Source of the DNA: VXYL01 sp965208525
GTDB taxonomy: Bacteria > Pseudomonadota > Gammaproteobacteria > Pseudomonadales > Azotimanducaceae
Direction: 5' to 3'
DNA: 64,000 nucleotides
Assembly: GCA_965208525.1 (NCBI GenBank)
Contig: OZ242340.1
Span: forward strand, 3,410,001-3,474,000
Shown here: in pieces, positions 1-8,103 of the stretch
Position numbering within the stretch: position 1 is the stretch's first letter
Layout of the letters: the number at the start of each line of letters is the position of its first letter
The notes under the pieces: generated by a model
The model's database searches: none
Seen by the model: only the letters and a program-made list of their open reading frames with translations
What the model was told of the DNA's origin: nothing
Position numbers and translations under genes: made by a program

Positions 1-1
1 C

Positions 2-721
2 TCCGGCATCTTCGTCATGGCGGTGGGCCTGCCGCTAATCCAGATCGTCCACCACCGTCCCGCGGACATCGGCGAGGTCCCAGACGGCGGCGCCCCAATT
101 CATGCCGACGGCAAGGCACCCCCGATGCGGGACGATTTCACAGCACGCCAAGCCATGCGCACCAGCTCGTTTTGGCTCATCTCCATCGCCCACGCGATGG
201 CACTGCTCACGGTTTCAACCGTCATGGTGCATCTAGTGCCCCACCTAACGCGCGAACTGTCCTTCACGCTTACGGAGGCAGGGCTGGTGGTAGCGCTCAT
301 GACCGCCTGCCAAATGGGCGGCCAGTTGCTAGGCGGCTGGCTAGGCGACAACCTGCCCAAGCGCCTGGTCTGCGTCGGTTGCATGCTGGGTCACGCATCC
401 GGCTTCTTCCTCTTGGCGTTCGCGACCAATGTCTGGATGGTGGTGGGCTTCGCCCTCCTCCACGGCACTGGTTGGGGCGCCCGCGGCCCCCTCATGGTCG
501 CCCTCCGAGCCGACTATTTCGGCGCCGCCTCCTTCGGCACCATCATGGGCTTCTCCTCCCTCATCGCCATGCTCGGCATGGCCTTGGGCCCCACCATCGC
601 CGGCGCCATGGCCGACATCCAGGGAAACTTCACCGGCGGCTTCGCCCTGTTGGCGGCAGGCTCCCTCATCGGTGCAGGTTGCTTCTTGGCGGCCAAACGC
701 CCGGCTTTGCCGGCGACATGA
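2..721 (+). CDS. MFS transporter, C-terminal part (cut by window start)
   Basis: The reading frame is open from base 2 and ends in TGA at 719-721, so the true start lies before the window. About 240 residues are visible and form roughly six hydrophobic segments after a hydrophilic central linker (DDFTARQAMRTSSFW), the usual layout of the second half of a 12-helix major facilitator. Glycine-rich helices such as MGGQLLGGWLGDNLPKR resemble the MFS loop motif (G-x-L-x-D-x-x-x-R/K). It should be an inner-membrane secondary transporter; the substrate cannot be told. The gene after it belongs to an unrelated accessory island. Confidence 0.85.
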   Translation, partial: SGIFVMAVGLPLIQIVHHRPADIGEVPDGGAPIHADGKAPPMRDDFTARQAMRTSSFWLISIAHAMALLTVSTVMVHLVPHLTRELSFTLTEAGLVVALMTACQMGGQLLGGWLGDNLPKRLVCVGCMLGHASGFFLLAFATNVWMVVGFALLHGTGWGARGPLMVALRADYFGAASFGTIMGFSSLIAMLGMALGPTIAGAMADIQGNFTGGFALLAAGSLIGAGCFLAAKRPALPAT

Positions 722-874
722 CACTCCGACACAGGTTGTTGGAGCCCTTTGCAGTGAGGGCACCTCGCTATGCCCCGCACCCCCCGGCGCGCAAGTGCGG
801 CGTAGTCGCGGCAACCCGCTCTTGACATTCGAAACTCAAGCACTAGGCTGTCGCGCCTTTTGTCGGAATGTGCG

Positions 875-1075
875 ATGGATCAAGACGCTGCAGAGGAGCA
901 TAGCGCGCTCGCGGATGATTACCGCAGGGAAATCGAAGCCGCATTAGAAAACGACACCCAACGAATTGGGGACGTTTGGAGAGCGAGCCGTAAGCATGGT
1001 CGCAAACCGGAGGACGTCCGTGTCGCTCTGCAATTGGCGACGGTCGGCGCGGTCCATATCAACCTGGTTCCATAG
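875..1075 (+). CDS. Small hypothetical protein, first gene of GIY-YIG/phosphatase-ARH operon
   Basis: A 66-residue, charged, predicted soluble protein that I do not recognise. It begins at the ATG at 875 (an in-frame TTG lies at 860) and ends 8 bases before the next frame opens. The C-terminal half (RIGDVWRASRKHGRKPEDV) has a helix-turn-helix-like feel but matches no family I can name. Its position immediately before two co-oriented genes suggests a shared transcript and perhaps a regulatory or partner role. The ribosome binding site is weak. It could be spurious, but amino acid composition and the tight spacing favour a real gene. Confidence 0.5.
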   Translation: MDQDAAEEHSALADDYRREIEAALENDTQRIGDVWRASRKHGRKPEDVRVALQLATVGAVHINLVP

Positions 1076-1083
1076 ACACGCTA

Positions 1084-1746
1084 TTGGAACGCAAAGTTCT
1101 TTCGCGGGCTCCAACGCTTGTCACGCAACGGGCGAGGATGTTGCGCAGCTTCGCAAAGCGCCACATGTTCAGTGACGAAACCAAAAATAAGCTCGATAGT
1201 CTCGCAGCCGAACATCAACGAATCGCCGATGACAAGGATGGGTTCCCTATTGAAACGATGCAATCGGGAAGGCAAGCATCGCAAAATGAGCGACCCGGAA
1301 TCTACGTCTATTCACTGCCGCATTATTTGGAACATCCCGTCAAGAGTGCGAAGGACGACAACCAATCCAATGATCGGACTTTCCTCAAGGTAGGTATGTC
1401 GAACGTGGACGCGCAAGGTCGAATTAAGCAGCAAGAAACTACGGCACTCCCAGAACCCATCCAAATCCTGAGGCACTATACGTCCGTCAAGAAGGGCAAG
1501 TCCTTCAACTACCAAGACGTTGAAGCTAGGATGCATGCGCATCTCAATGCAGCTGACCACAATCAAAACCGGAACCGAGGAGCCGGCAAGGAGTGGTTCC
1601 TAACCCACCTTACCTTCATTGACTCAACGGCAAATCTCCTCGGGCTTGTGATCGAGTACGCAGACGATGCATATCCAACTGAGGTTGTGTTCGATCTAGG
1701 ACAGAACTCAAGGGATGGCGGCGCCGCACAAGGCAGCAATGACTAG
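1084..1746 (+). CDS. GIY-YIG (T5orf172/MUG113-like) domain protein
   Basis: A 220-residue protein whose C-terminal two thirds carries the hallmarks of a GIY-YIG nuclease of the T5orf172 type: the first strand PGIYVYSLPHYL, the second strand RTFLKVGMSN replacing the YIG strand, the following conserved arginine in QGRIKQQ, a central E in DVEARMHAHL, and the terminal KEWFLT. The first 70 residues are charged and helical. Family members are DNA-cleaving or DNA-binding domains found in phage and accessory proteins. The start is uncertain: TTG at 1084, ATG at 1138 and ATG at 1165 are in frame and none has a good Shine-Dalgarno. The end overlaps the next gene by 8 bases, so translation is probably coupled. 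Confidence 0.75.
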   Translation: MERKVLSRAPTLVTQRARMLRSFAKRHMFSDETKNKLDSLAAEHQRIADDKDGFPIETMQSGRQASQNERPGIYVYSLPHYLEHPVKSAKDDNQSNDRTFLKVGMSNVDAQGRIKQQETTALPEPIQILRHYTSVKKGKSFNYQDVEARMHAHLNAADHNQNRNRGAGKEWFLTHLTFIDSTANLLGLVIEYADDAYPTEVVFDLGQNSRDGGAAQGSND

Positions 1747-3310
1747 GACCAAAACCAGCAGCACGCACCCACTAAAGATTGACGCGCTCCCCTGCGGCTC
1801 CGGAACGATCGGTATGACTCTATGTCCCGGCAAGCAGGCCGACAGCCTGTTCGGCGGACGGTGGGAGCGCGACCTAGCGGCCGACATCGGCGTAGTTTTG
1901 GATTGGTGCGCCACGACCCTCGTGACGCTAATGGAAGCGCCCGAACTCGAACGGCTCGGCGTGAGCGAGATTGGCGACGTTGCCGAGGCAGCAGGACTCG
2001 ATTGGCACCTCCTCCCGATAGTGGACGTCAACGTACCGAACGCGCGATTCGAACGCGAGTGGTCCTATTCAGGCCATGTGCTACGCGACAAGCTAGCTGC
2101 CGGCGAGCGGGTGGTTCTGCACTGCCGGGGTGGACTAGGAAGAACCGGCACCATCGCCGCTCGCCTTGCGGTGGAGTTCGGGGCAAGTCCGGCCGACGCA
2201 CTGAAGTCGGTGCGTCGAGCGCGGAGCGGAACAGTCGAAACGTCTGCCCAAGAGGCGTACGTCCTCGAATGCACGGAGTATAAAGCCGATCGCGTATACG
2301 CCGACCGCGTGCTGGGCTGCCTTCTCGGCGGTGCCGTGGGAGACGCACTCGGCTATGCAGTCGAGTTCGATTCCTCCCTTGCCGCCATTCACGCGAAGTA
2401 CGGCCCGCACGGCATCCGCGAACCGGTCTTGAACGCCACGGGAGAGTCGGTGGTCAGCGACGACACGCAGATGACGCTGTTCACCGCGGCCGGGCTAGTC
2501 GAATGCATCAAGGAAGGCCACATCGACCAAAGGGCGGCCCTTGCCGCAGTCCGGCGCGCTACGCTCGATTGGTACGCGTTGAAGACGGGCCGCACATCCT
2601 CGGACTTCAAGCCAGGGATGCTCACAAGCTACGCTGTCTTGGCCAAATGGCAGGCTCCGGGTGGTACGTGCACAAGCGCCTGCGACGCCGGCGCAACCGG
2701 CACGCCGGAACACCCCATCAACGATTCCAAAGGATGCGGTGGGGTGATGCGCGTCGCACCGGTCGGACTGCTACCGGAACTAACGTGCAACGAAGCGTTT
2801 GAACTCGCGGCGCGATGTGCGGCGCAAACGCACGGCCACCCGTCTGGCTACATTAGCGCAGGCCTTCTCGCGGCGATGGTCAATCGGATGGTTGACGGGC
2901 TGGACCTGAACGCAGCGATCAGCGAAGCTGCCGCTATCGCCAAAGACTGGCCGCACGCAGACGAGGTAGTTTCAGGTGTCGAGCAGGCAGAACGCCTCGT
3001 GACCAACCATGTCGGCGACCACCACGACGCCATCGTGCAACTAGGAGAAGGATGGGTCGGCGACGAGGCCCTAGCCATCGCCCTGTACTCGGCATCGGTC
3101 GGATCCGACTATCGTGAGGCCATACGGATCGCGAGCAACCACGGCGGCGACAGCGACTCCACTGCCTCCATCACGGGCCAAATCCTGGGTGCCAGAAACG
3201 GACTTGAGGGCATTCCCAATGCCTGGATCCGTCGTCTCGATGCACTCGATCCTCTGCTCGAAGTCGCGGACCGGTTGATTCAGCGCAGCTCGACCACGGG
3301 TGCCAGCTAG
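1739..3310 (+). CDS. Dual-specificity phosphatase / ADP-ribosylglycohydrolase fusion
   Basis: A 523-residue two-domain protein. Residues about 10-180 form a cysteine phosphatase of the dual-specificity/CDKN3 type with the P-loop HCRGGLGRTG (Cys129 and Arg135 as the C-x5-R pair). From about residue 189 a DraG-like ADP-ribosylglycohydrolase follows: DRVLGCLLGGAVGDALG, the metal motif SDDTQM, KGCGGVMRVAP, and the C-terminal metal motif HGGDSDSTASITGQ. The second domain family removes ADP-ribose from proteins, nucleic acids or small molecules; the first should remove phosphate. The ATG at 1739 overlaps the stop of the upstream GIY-YIG gene (ATGACTAG), which decides this start over an in-frame ATG at 1715. 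A role in reversing nucleotide-type modification, or in a conflict system, is inference. Confidence 0.85.
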   Translation: MTRTKTSSTHPLKIDALPCGSGTIGMTLCPGKQADSLFGGRWERDLAADIGVVLDWCATTLVTLMEAPELERLGVSEIGDVAEAAGLDWHLLPIVDVNVPNARFEREWSYSGHVLRDKLAAGERVVLHCRGGLGRTGTIAARLAVEFGASPADALKSVRRARSGTVETSAQEAYVLECTEYKADRVYADRVLGCLLGGAVGDALGYAVEFDSSLAAIHAKYGPHGIREPVLNATGESVVSDDTQMTLFTAAGLVECIKEGHIDQRAALAAVRRATLDWYALKTGRTSSDFKPGMLTSYAVLAKWQAPGGTCTSACDAGATGTPEHPINDSKGCGGVMRVAPVGLLPELTCNEAFELAARCAAQTHGHPSGYISAGLLAAMVNRMVDGLDLNAAISEAAAIAKDWPHADEVVSGVEQAERLVTNHVGDHHDAIVQLGEGWVGDEALAIALYSASVGSDYREAIRIASNHGGDSDSTASITGQILGARNGLEGIPNAWIRRLDALDPLLEVADRLIQRSSTTGAS

Positions 3311-3510
3311 CGGCTGTCGCACTTGGCAGGCTGGTGTCTGGACGGTGTGACGACTCGATTGCGGGCAAGCGTCAATTAACACCAGCCACGGCAGGGCTGA
3401 TGGATGCCCGCGCCTCCATCACCTTCTGGACGCCGCCGCGACCAGTGTCATGTTCCTGGGCGTCAGGGCTTGGCACCTGACGATCCGAGCCAGGAACAAC
3501 CAACGGGGGC

Positions 3511-3906
3511 CTACCGGATCAAATGGTCCAAGAAGCTACGCGGCGAGAAAACGGCCACGGAGCCGTATCGCGGTTCACGGAAGTCCTGCCGATTGCCCGT
3601 CACAATCACCGCGCCCGCAGCGGTAGCTGTCTGCAGATAGACCTCGTCATCTGGGTCGCGCAGATCGAAGAGGACGTCCGCCGGTTCGACAACCACGGCC
3701 ACGCTTTCGAGTTCCCCGATCAAGGCCGACAATCCCTCGCGATAGGCCGCATGGGGTGTGCGTTCAGCGACCGATTTGTACTCGCGGACAACTCCGTCTG
3801 ACAGCACGACGCGATGATCACGCACCACACGGACTATGACTTCCCGACAAACACCCCCGGACCTTGCAGCCGATACCAAGACATTGCAGTCGATTACGAC
3901 CCTCAT
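3511..3906 (-). CDS. PIN-domain toxin (COG1569-like)
   Basis: A 131-residue PIN ribonuclease. It opens with MRVVIDCNVLVSA, the first catalytic aspartate of PIN domains, and has acidic residues in LRDPDDEVYLQTA followed by GAVIVTGNRQDF, the pattern of the 'putative toxin-antitoxin system toxin component, PIN family'. Such toxins cleave RNA in the cytoplasm until bound by antitoxin. Its ATG overlaps the stop of the upstream AbrB-like antitoxin by 4 bases, the classic antitoxin-first layout. Target RNA is unknown. Confidence 0.85.
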   Translation of the reverse strand: MRVVIDCNVLVSAARSGGVCREVIVRVVRDHRVVLSDGVVREYKSVAERTPHAAYREGLSALIGELESVAVVVEPADVLFDLRDPDDEVYLQTATAAGAVIVTGNRQDFREPRYGSVAVFSPRSFLDHLIR

Positions 3907-4196
3907 GTACCCGTCGCACGTCGCTTTCTTCGGGCCTCGGCGACCGCTGCCACGCTCTCGGCGATAATCTCGTCCTCGGAGCGGCCTGCATCCTCCGGCG
4001 CGAGTTCAATGTCCGCAAGAATGGTGGCCACACGGTCCGCGACCTCGCCACGATCCAAAACCTCCTGTGGGCGCAGCAGAATGCCGCCCCCAAGCACGGA
4101 CGCCTCCATCACGTCCCCTTCGCGCAGATCGAGCCCTTTGCGCAGCTTCGCGGGAATCGTGACTTGAAACTTCGGCTTTACGGTTACCAGCGCCAT
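3903..4196 (-). CDS. AbrB/MazE-like antitoxin
   Basis: A 97-residue protein starting MALVTVKPKFQVTIPAKLRK, the swapped-hairpin AbrB/SpoVT DNA-binding fold seen in VapB and MazE antitoxins, followed by a charged helical tail that would wrap the toxin. The ATG at 4196 is chosen because GAGGTGTTCCTCG precedes it and the AbrB fold starts there; an in-frame start 15 bases upstream adds nothing conserved. It overlaps the PIN toxin gene by 4 bases. Autoregulation through the AT-rich element just upstream is expected for the family. Confidence 0.85.
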   Translation of the reverse strand: MALVTVKPKFQVTIPAKLRKGLDLREGDVMEASVLGGGILLRPQEVLDRGEVADRVATILADIELAPEDAGRSEDEIIAESVAAVAEARRKRRATGT

Positions 4197-4221
4197 CGAG
4201 GAACACCTCAATCGGAAAGTT

Positions 4222-4237
4222 GGAAATTCCTATTGTA
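4222..4237 (-). promoter_or_regulatory. Putative -10 box and palindrome of the AbrB-PIN operon
   Basis: Read on the minus strand, TACAAT (4232-4237) looks like a -10 box and is followed by GGAATTTCC (4222-4230), a near-palindrome placed between the -10 and the antitoxin ribosome binding site. No good -35 at 17 bases was seen. The palindrome is a plausible operator for the AbrB-type antitoxin; this is inference. Confidence 0.35.
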
Positions 4238-4456
4238 CACCGTGCCGTCGTCAGTCTTTCTCAAAGGAAGAGGCGCCCCTACTACAAGCCACCCCCTTGG
4301 TGCATCAGCGCAAAGCGACGGACTCTTGTGACTTGGGAAATCGGTAGCGAAGCAGATGCTGGCCGCCATGCCGAGGCTCATCGAGTCATGTAGGCAAAGG
4401 CGTTGACGTTACCGGCGACAATAAGCACCACGCCTCGTCGAGTCGAAAGCGCGGCC

Positions 4457-4978
4457 CTAGTAGTGGCGTACGCGGTTCAGGAGGTGCTCGCTCGGGTGAC
4501 CAGCCGCGGCGGCAGTCCAGCCGATCAGGTCTGGTCTCGGGCCAAAAAGGGCGAATACCTTGCCGTTCCTTGCGGGACCCGGCCTCAGCCCTCCCTCTGC
4601 TTGCCAGCCGCGGGCTGCCCCGGGATGCAATGCGGCTGAAGGTGCCGTGATCCCGACCTCGCCTCGGCTTCGGCAGCGGCTCGCCTCACGTTGGCACGCT
4701 GGCCAGGCAGTGGGTCCGCCCACAAGCGTTTGGTGTGGCAACTCCGGACGTGCATCCGGTTCGTCGCCGATCTCGACAGCCCAGAGATCGCGCCGAATGC
4801 CAAGGAGGTCCTCCCCGTCCACGATTTCCTCGTGCCGGAGAAACTCCGCCCACGCACCGTCCGGTGTGTCACAGAAGTAATGGGTCAGTTCGTCTTCCGT
4901 GTTCCAGCGCCCTGCCGACTGCGGCAGATTCTCACGCAGGAAGGCGAAGCGAGGATCCGCGTGACGGTAGGCGATCAT
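4457..4978 (-). CDS. RES-domain toxin
   Basis: A 173-residue RES-domain protein. Family signatures visible are the early arginine in IAYRHADPRF, the GRWNTEDELTHYFCDTP stretch (substrate-binding R and Y), the E in AWAEFLRHEE, and the late serine-containing GITAPSAAL. RES toxins are NAD+-degrading (phosphorolase/hydrolase) enzymes related in fold to ADP-ribosyltransferases. The ATG at 4976-4978 overlaps the stop of the ParS-like antitoxin (ATGA), which fixes the start; a much longer in-frame extension upstream lies inside the antitoxin gene and is spurious. Confidence 0.82.
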   Translation of the reverse strand: MIAYRHADPRFAFLRENLPQSAGRWNTEDELTHYFCDTPDGAWAEFLRHEEIVDGEDLLGIRRDLWAVEIGDEPDARPELPHQTLVGGPTAWPACQREASRCRSRGEVGITAPSAALHPGAARGWQAEGGLRPGPARNGKVFALFGPRPDLIGWTAAAAGHPSEHLLNRVRHY

Positions 4979-5595
4979 GTTGCTGGCGATGATGCAAGGC
5001 TGGCCGCAAGCTCTCGCACCCGCTTTGGGCCGTCTTCGTCGGGCCACCAGTCCGTGCCGAGCAGCCCGGCTGGCGTGTTTCCGTCCAGCCGGGTCCGAGG
5101 GCGCTGGAACCACCTTCTCACGCCGATGTCGTTGTACGCACCGGCGAGGTCGCCCACGACCAGTGCCACGAAGTGGAGTCGAACGGCGATTGCATCAGGC
5201 GTAGGGCGCACCCCCGAGGCGTATCGCCGTGTGCTCGATGCGGATACTCCTACCAAGCCCGCCAATAGCTCAGGCCCTAGGACCTCCTGCAGCGCCGGCC
5301 ATTCAGCCGCCGGTGCTGGGGATTGGTCGAGCGCGTCGTGGACGCCCTCCAACACCCCGCGAAGGTGCGCTGGATTGCTGGCCAACGGATGACGCAGGTC
5401 GGCCAGGAATCGCCGACAGATGCCCGCGCCTTCCAGCCCGACTCCCAGGCATCGGATGGCTGAGTCGTCAAGACAGGTGATTTTCCGTGGCAGCAAGCCC
5501 ATCGCATCGGCACGGATCAAAGTGGCCACTGCGCGCGATGCAAGGCGAGGATCGTCGAACGGATGCTGAACGGACTGAATTTGGACATTTGCCAT
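4975..5595 (-). CDS. Xre/MbcA/ParS-type antitoxin of RES module
   Basis: A 206-residue protein whose C-terminus, ARRAYNDIG-like region followed by VRRWFQRPRTRLDGNTP, is the toxin-binding ParS/MbcA (DUF2384) domain; the middle part (LAGLVGVSASSTRRYASG) is a helix-turn-helix. Such antitoxins cap the RES toxin active site and repress their own promoter. The ATG at 5593-5595 was preferred to an in-frame TTG 30 bases upstream because a promoter lies between them. The stop overlaps the RES toxin start by 4 bases. Confidence 0.8.
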   Translation of the reverse strand: MANVQIQSVQHPFDDPRLASRAVATLIRADAMGLLPRKITCLDDSAIRCLGVGLEGAGICRRFLADLRHPLASNPAHLRGVLEGVHDALDQSPAPAAEWPALQEVLGPELLAGLVGVSASSTRRYASGVRPTPDAIAVRLHFVALVVGDLAGAYNDIGVRRWFQRPRTRLDGNTPAGLLGTDWWPDEDGPKRVRELAASLASSPAT

Positions 5596-5602
5596 GGTCC
5601 AG

Positions 5603-5632
5603 ATTGTATCCACGCGCTTGCGCAACGATCAA
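5603..5632 (-). promoter_or_regulatory. Promoter of ParS-RES operon, near-leaderless
   Basis: On the minus strand TTGATC (5627-5632) and TACAAT (5603-5608) are spaced by 18 bases and the -10 box ends 7 bases before the ATG at 5595. Transcription would start at or within a few bases of the start codon, and no Shine-Dalgarno is present, so a leaderless transcript is likely if this promoter is real. Confidence 0.45.
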
Positions 5633-5705
5633 GCCGAAGACACGTCTACCGTTGGAGAGCATTTTGGGTATGCAGGCCAAACCAGTCGCCAGGGTGGGGG
5701 CGGGC

Positions 5706-7115
5706 TCAGCCAGATGGCGAGTCAGCGGCGTAGCGGCGGATTCTTGGGATGTCGGTGGCGAAGCGGATGCGGCGCAGGTTTACGCATACGGCGACGAAGG
5801 CAAGGCCGATGGCTAGGCCGATCCAGAAGCCATAGACGCCGATCTGGGGCAGCCCGAGCCAGCCGTAGCCGAAGGCCAGGCCAACCGGGAGGCCGACCAC
5901 CCAATAGCCGGTCAGGGCCAGCCACATCGGTGCCTTGGTGTCCTTGTAGCCGCGCTGGACGCCGATGGCGGTGGCTTGGGTGTCGTCCACGAACTGGTAG
6001 GCGGCGACGAAGATGAGGAGGTTGGCAGCCACTTCGATCACTTCCGGCGAGTCGGTGTAGAGACCCACGAGCAGCGTGCGAACGGGGAAGATGGCGAGAG
6101 CCGCGAGCCCGGCATAGGCGAACGATGCGCGCACCGCGGTCTGTCCGACGATCCTGGCCTCGGCGAAGTTCTCGGCGCCCACGCAATGGCCGACGCGAAT
6201 GCTGGCGGCCATGCCCAGACTCATCGGGATCATGAAGGCGAGACCGTTGATGTTGCCAGCGATCGAGTGCCCTGCCACCACGTTGGCACCGAACCCCGCC
6301 AGCAGCAGCGTGACCAGCGAGTAGACGCCGAATTCGAAGAAGACCGTCACGCCAATGGGGATGCCGATGCGCCCGAGCCGCGCGAAAGTGGCGAAGTCTG
6401 GTCGCCAGCCGCCCCGAAAGAGCTGCGCCGAGGCATAGAACCGTCGCGTCACTACCACGAGGATCAATGCGGCGTTCAGCCACATGGCGATGGCGGTGGC
6501 GACGCCGCAACCGACGCCGCCGAGTTCTGGCGCACCAAATGCACCGTAGATGAACGCATAGTTGAGGAGCGCATTGACGCCCAGCAGCAATCCAGCGATC
6601 ACCATCGCCGGACGGGTGCGCCCCATGCCTTCGCAGATGCCCCGAAACACCACATAGACCGTCATCCCGGGGTAGCCCCAGCGCACCGCGTCGAGATAGC
6701 CAGAGGCCACCCGTACCATCTCCGGCGAGGCATTGACGAGGCCCAAGGCCAAGTGGGCGTACGACACCACGACGAACGACGCTACCGCAGCGATCAAGCC
6801 AAGCCACAGTCCCTGTCGGGCAATGTGGCCGATCTCGGCTTGCTTGCCGCCACCGAAGAGCTGCGCCGTGACCGGCGTGATGGCGCCCAGCACGCCGGTC
6901 AGCAGGATCATTACCGGGCCGACGACACTACCGGCCAGTGCGACGCCGGCAAGGTCCACGGCGGAGTAGCGCCCCGCCATCACCGTGTCCACCACATGCA
7001 TCGCCATCATGAATAGCTGCGCCAGCACGATCGGCGCACCGAGCGAGGCCAGGCGTTTGAGTTCGGCGCGATGCGGCCCTATGGTCGCTACGCGCTCTGC
7101 AACAGTGGACAGCAC
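5706..7115 (-). CDS. MATE family efflux transporter
   Basis: A 469-residue, twelve-helix protein of the multidrug and toxic compound extrusion family (NorM/MdtK-like). The first helices contain APIVLAQLFMMAMHVVDTVMAG, the usual MATE opening, and the second bundle repeats the motif with GVTVFFEFGVYSLV. Members export cationic drugs or metabolites using Na+ or H+ gradients across the inner membrane. The start is a GTG at 7115, 23 bases from the divergently transcribed exonuclease III gene, so the two promoters must overlap. Substrate unknown. Confidence 0.9.
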   Translation of the reverse strand: MLSTVAERVATIGPHRAELKRLASLGAPIVLAQLFMMAMHVVDTVMAGRYSAVDLAGVALAGSVVGPVMILLTGVLGAITPVTAQLFGGGKQAEIGHIARQGLWLGLIAAVASFVVVSYAHLALGLVNASPEMVRVASGYLDAVRWGYPGMTVYVVFRGICEGMGRTRPAMVIAGLLLGVNALLNYAFIYGAFGAPELGGVGCGVATAIAMWLNAALILVVVTRRFYASAQLFRGGWRPDFATFARLGRIGIPIGVTVFFEFGVYSLVTLLLAGFGANVVAGHSIAGNINGLAFMIPMSLGMAASIRVGHCVGAENFAEARIVGQTAVRASFAYAGLAALAIFPVRTLLVGLYTDSPEVIEVAANLLIFVAAYQFVDDTQATAIGVQRGYKDTKAPMWLALTGYWVVGLPVGLAFGYGWLGLPQIGVYGFWIGLAIGLAFVAVCVNLRRIRFATDIPRIRRYAADSPSG

Positions 7116-7138
7116 GGGTTTCTTGACTGCTTGGGGGG

Positions 7139-7924
7139 ATGGCGTTGCGGATTATCGGATGGAACGTGAACGGATTGCGCGCTTGCGTGAAGAAGGGATT
7201 CCTCGAGTTCCTCGAAGCGAGCGATGCCGACGTGCTGTGTCTGCAGGAAGTGCGTGCGTTACCCGAACAGCTCGAGCCGCACGTGCGCTCGCCTGAGGGC
7301 TGGCACGCGAGCTTCTCGGCAGCCGAGCGCAAGGGCTACAGCGGCGTTGCGGTTTTCTCAAAGGTGCCGCCGGACCGTGTGGAAACCGCCCTCGGCATCG
7401 ACGAATACGACGTTGAGGGGCGGCTCTTGATCGCCCACTTCGGGCGCGTGGCCATCGCCTCGGTGTACTTCCCCAAGGGCAGCGGCACGGAACGGGACAA
7501 TAGCCGCGTACCCTACAAGCTCGGCTTCTATGCCCGCGTGTTCGAGCGGATCGAGCGGCTTCGGCGACGGGGCCCCGTGTTCGTGCTCGGCGACTACAAC
7601 ACCGCCCACGAGGAGATCGACCTCGCCCGGCCGAAGACGAACAACAAGACCAGCGGCTTCCTGCCGGAAGAGCGGGCGGAACTCGACCGCTGGCTCGATG
7701 CCGGTTGGGTGGACACGTTCCGCAAGCGCCACCCCGGAGAGCCCGGGCATTACACCTGGTGGCGCCAATGGGGCGGTGCGCGGGAGAACAACGTGGGGTG
7801 GCGGATCGACTATGTGCTCGCCTCACCTTCCGCCAATCGGCTGGTGACGGATGCGTTTGTCTGGCCGGAGGTGACCGGTTCAGACCATTGCCCTGTCGGC
7901 GTTGATGTAGCGCGGGAGTTCTGA
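7139..7924 (+). CDS. xth: Exodeoxyribonuclease III (AP endonuclease)
   Basis: A 261-residue exonuclease III family enzyme for abasic-site repair. Visible catalytic motifs are IIGWNVNGLRA (metal-binding Asn), LCLQEVRA (catalytic Glu), GDYNTAHEEID (Asp and Asn), and the C-terminal GSDHCPV (Asp-His). Length matches the family. It starts at the ATG after a run of six G residues and is transcribed away from the MATE gene. The family cleaves 5' of AP sites and trims 3' ends; it is normally cytoplasmic and constitutive. Confidence 0.93.
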   Translation: MALRIIGWNVNGLRACVKKGFLEFLEASDADVLCLQEVRALPEQLEPHVRSPEGWHASFSAAERKGYSGVAVFSKVPPDRVETALGIDEYDVEGRLLIAHFGRVAIASVYFPKGSGTERDNSRVPYKLGFYARVFERIERLRRRGPVFVLGDYNTAHEEIDLARPKTNNKTSGFLPEERAELDRWLDAGWVDTFRKRHPGEPGHYTWWRQWGGARENNVGWRIDYVLASPSANRLVTDAFVWPEVTGSDHCPVGVDVAREF

Positions 7925-7992
7925 CGCAGGCGTCGACGTCAGTTTCGCAATCCATTCCATGTAACGCGGCGGGCCGGCCAGCGAGGGGCTAG

Positions 7993-8040
7993 TGCGCCCT
8001 TGTGGGCGCGTCGTTAGTTCGCTATGCGAACTGCTGGCCT
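7993..8040. repeat. Two-hairpin dispersed repeat, copy 1
   Basis: The sequence forms two successive hairpins: GCGCCC/GGGCGC and AGTTCGC/GCGAACT, followed by GCTGGCCT. Related copies occur at 38601-38647, 39486-39532 and three times in tandem at 41195-41365. It lies between the exonuclease III gene and the convergent hydrolase gene; the remaining bases of this gap show no gene. Confidence 0.7.
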
Positions 8041-8103
8041 TCGTGCTCGCATTCGCTCGCAGCTACGGCCAGGAGCCGGCGCCGTTTTCTACGGCGCAGC
8101 CTG

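Noticed and set aside
5976..7016. 346-codon plus-strand frame opposite the MATE gene
   Set aside because: His/Asp/Glu-rich shadow of a membrane protein gene, a common artefact in GC-rich DNA.
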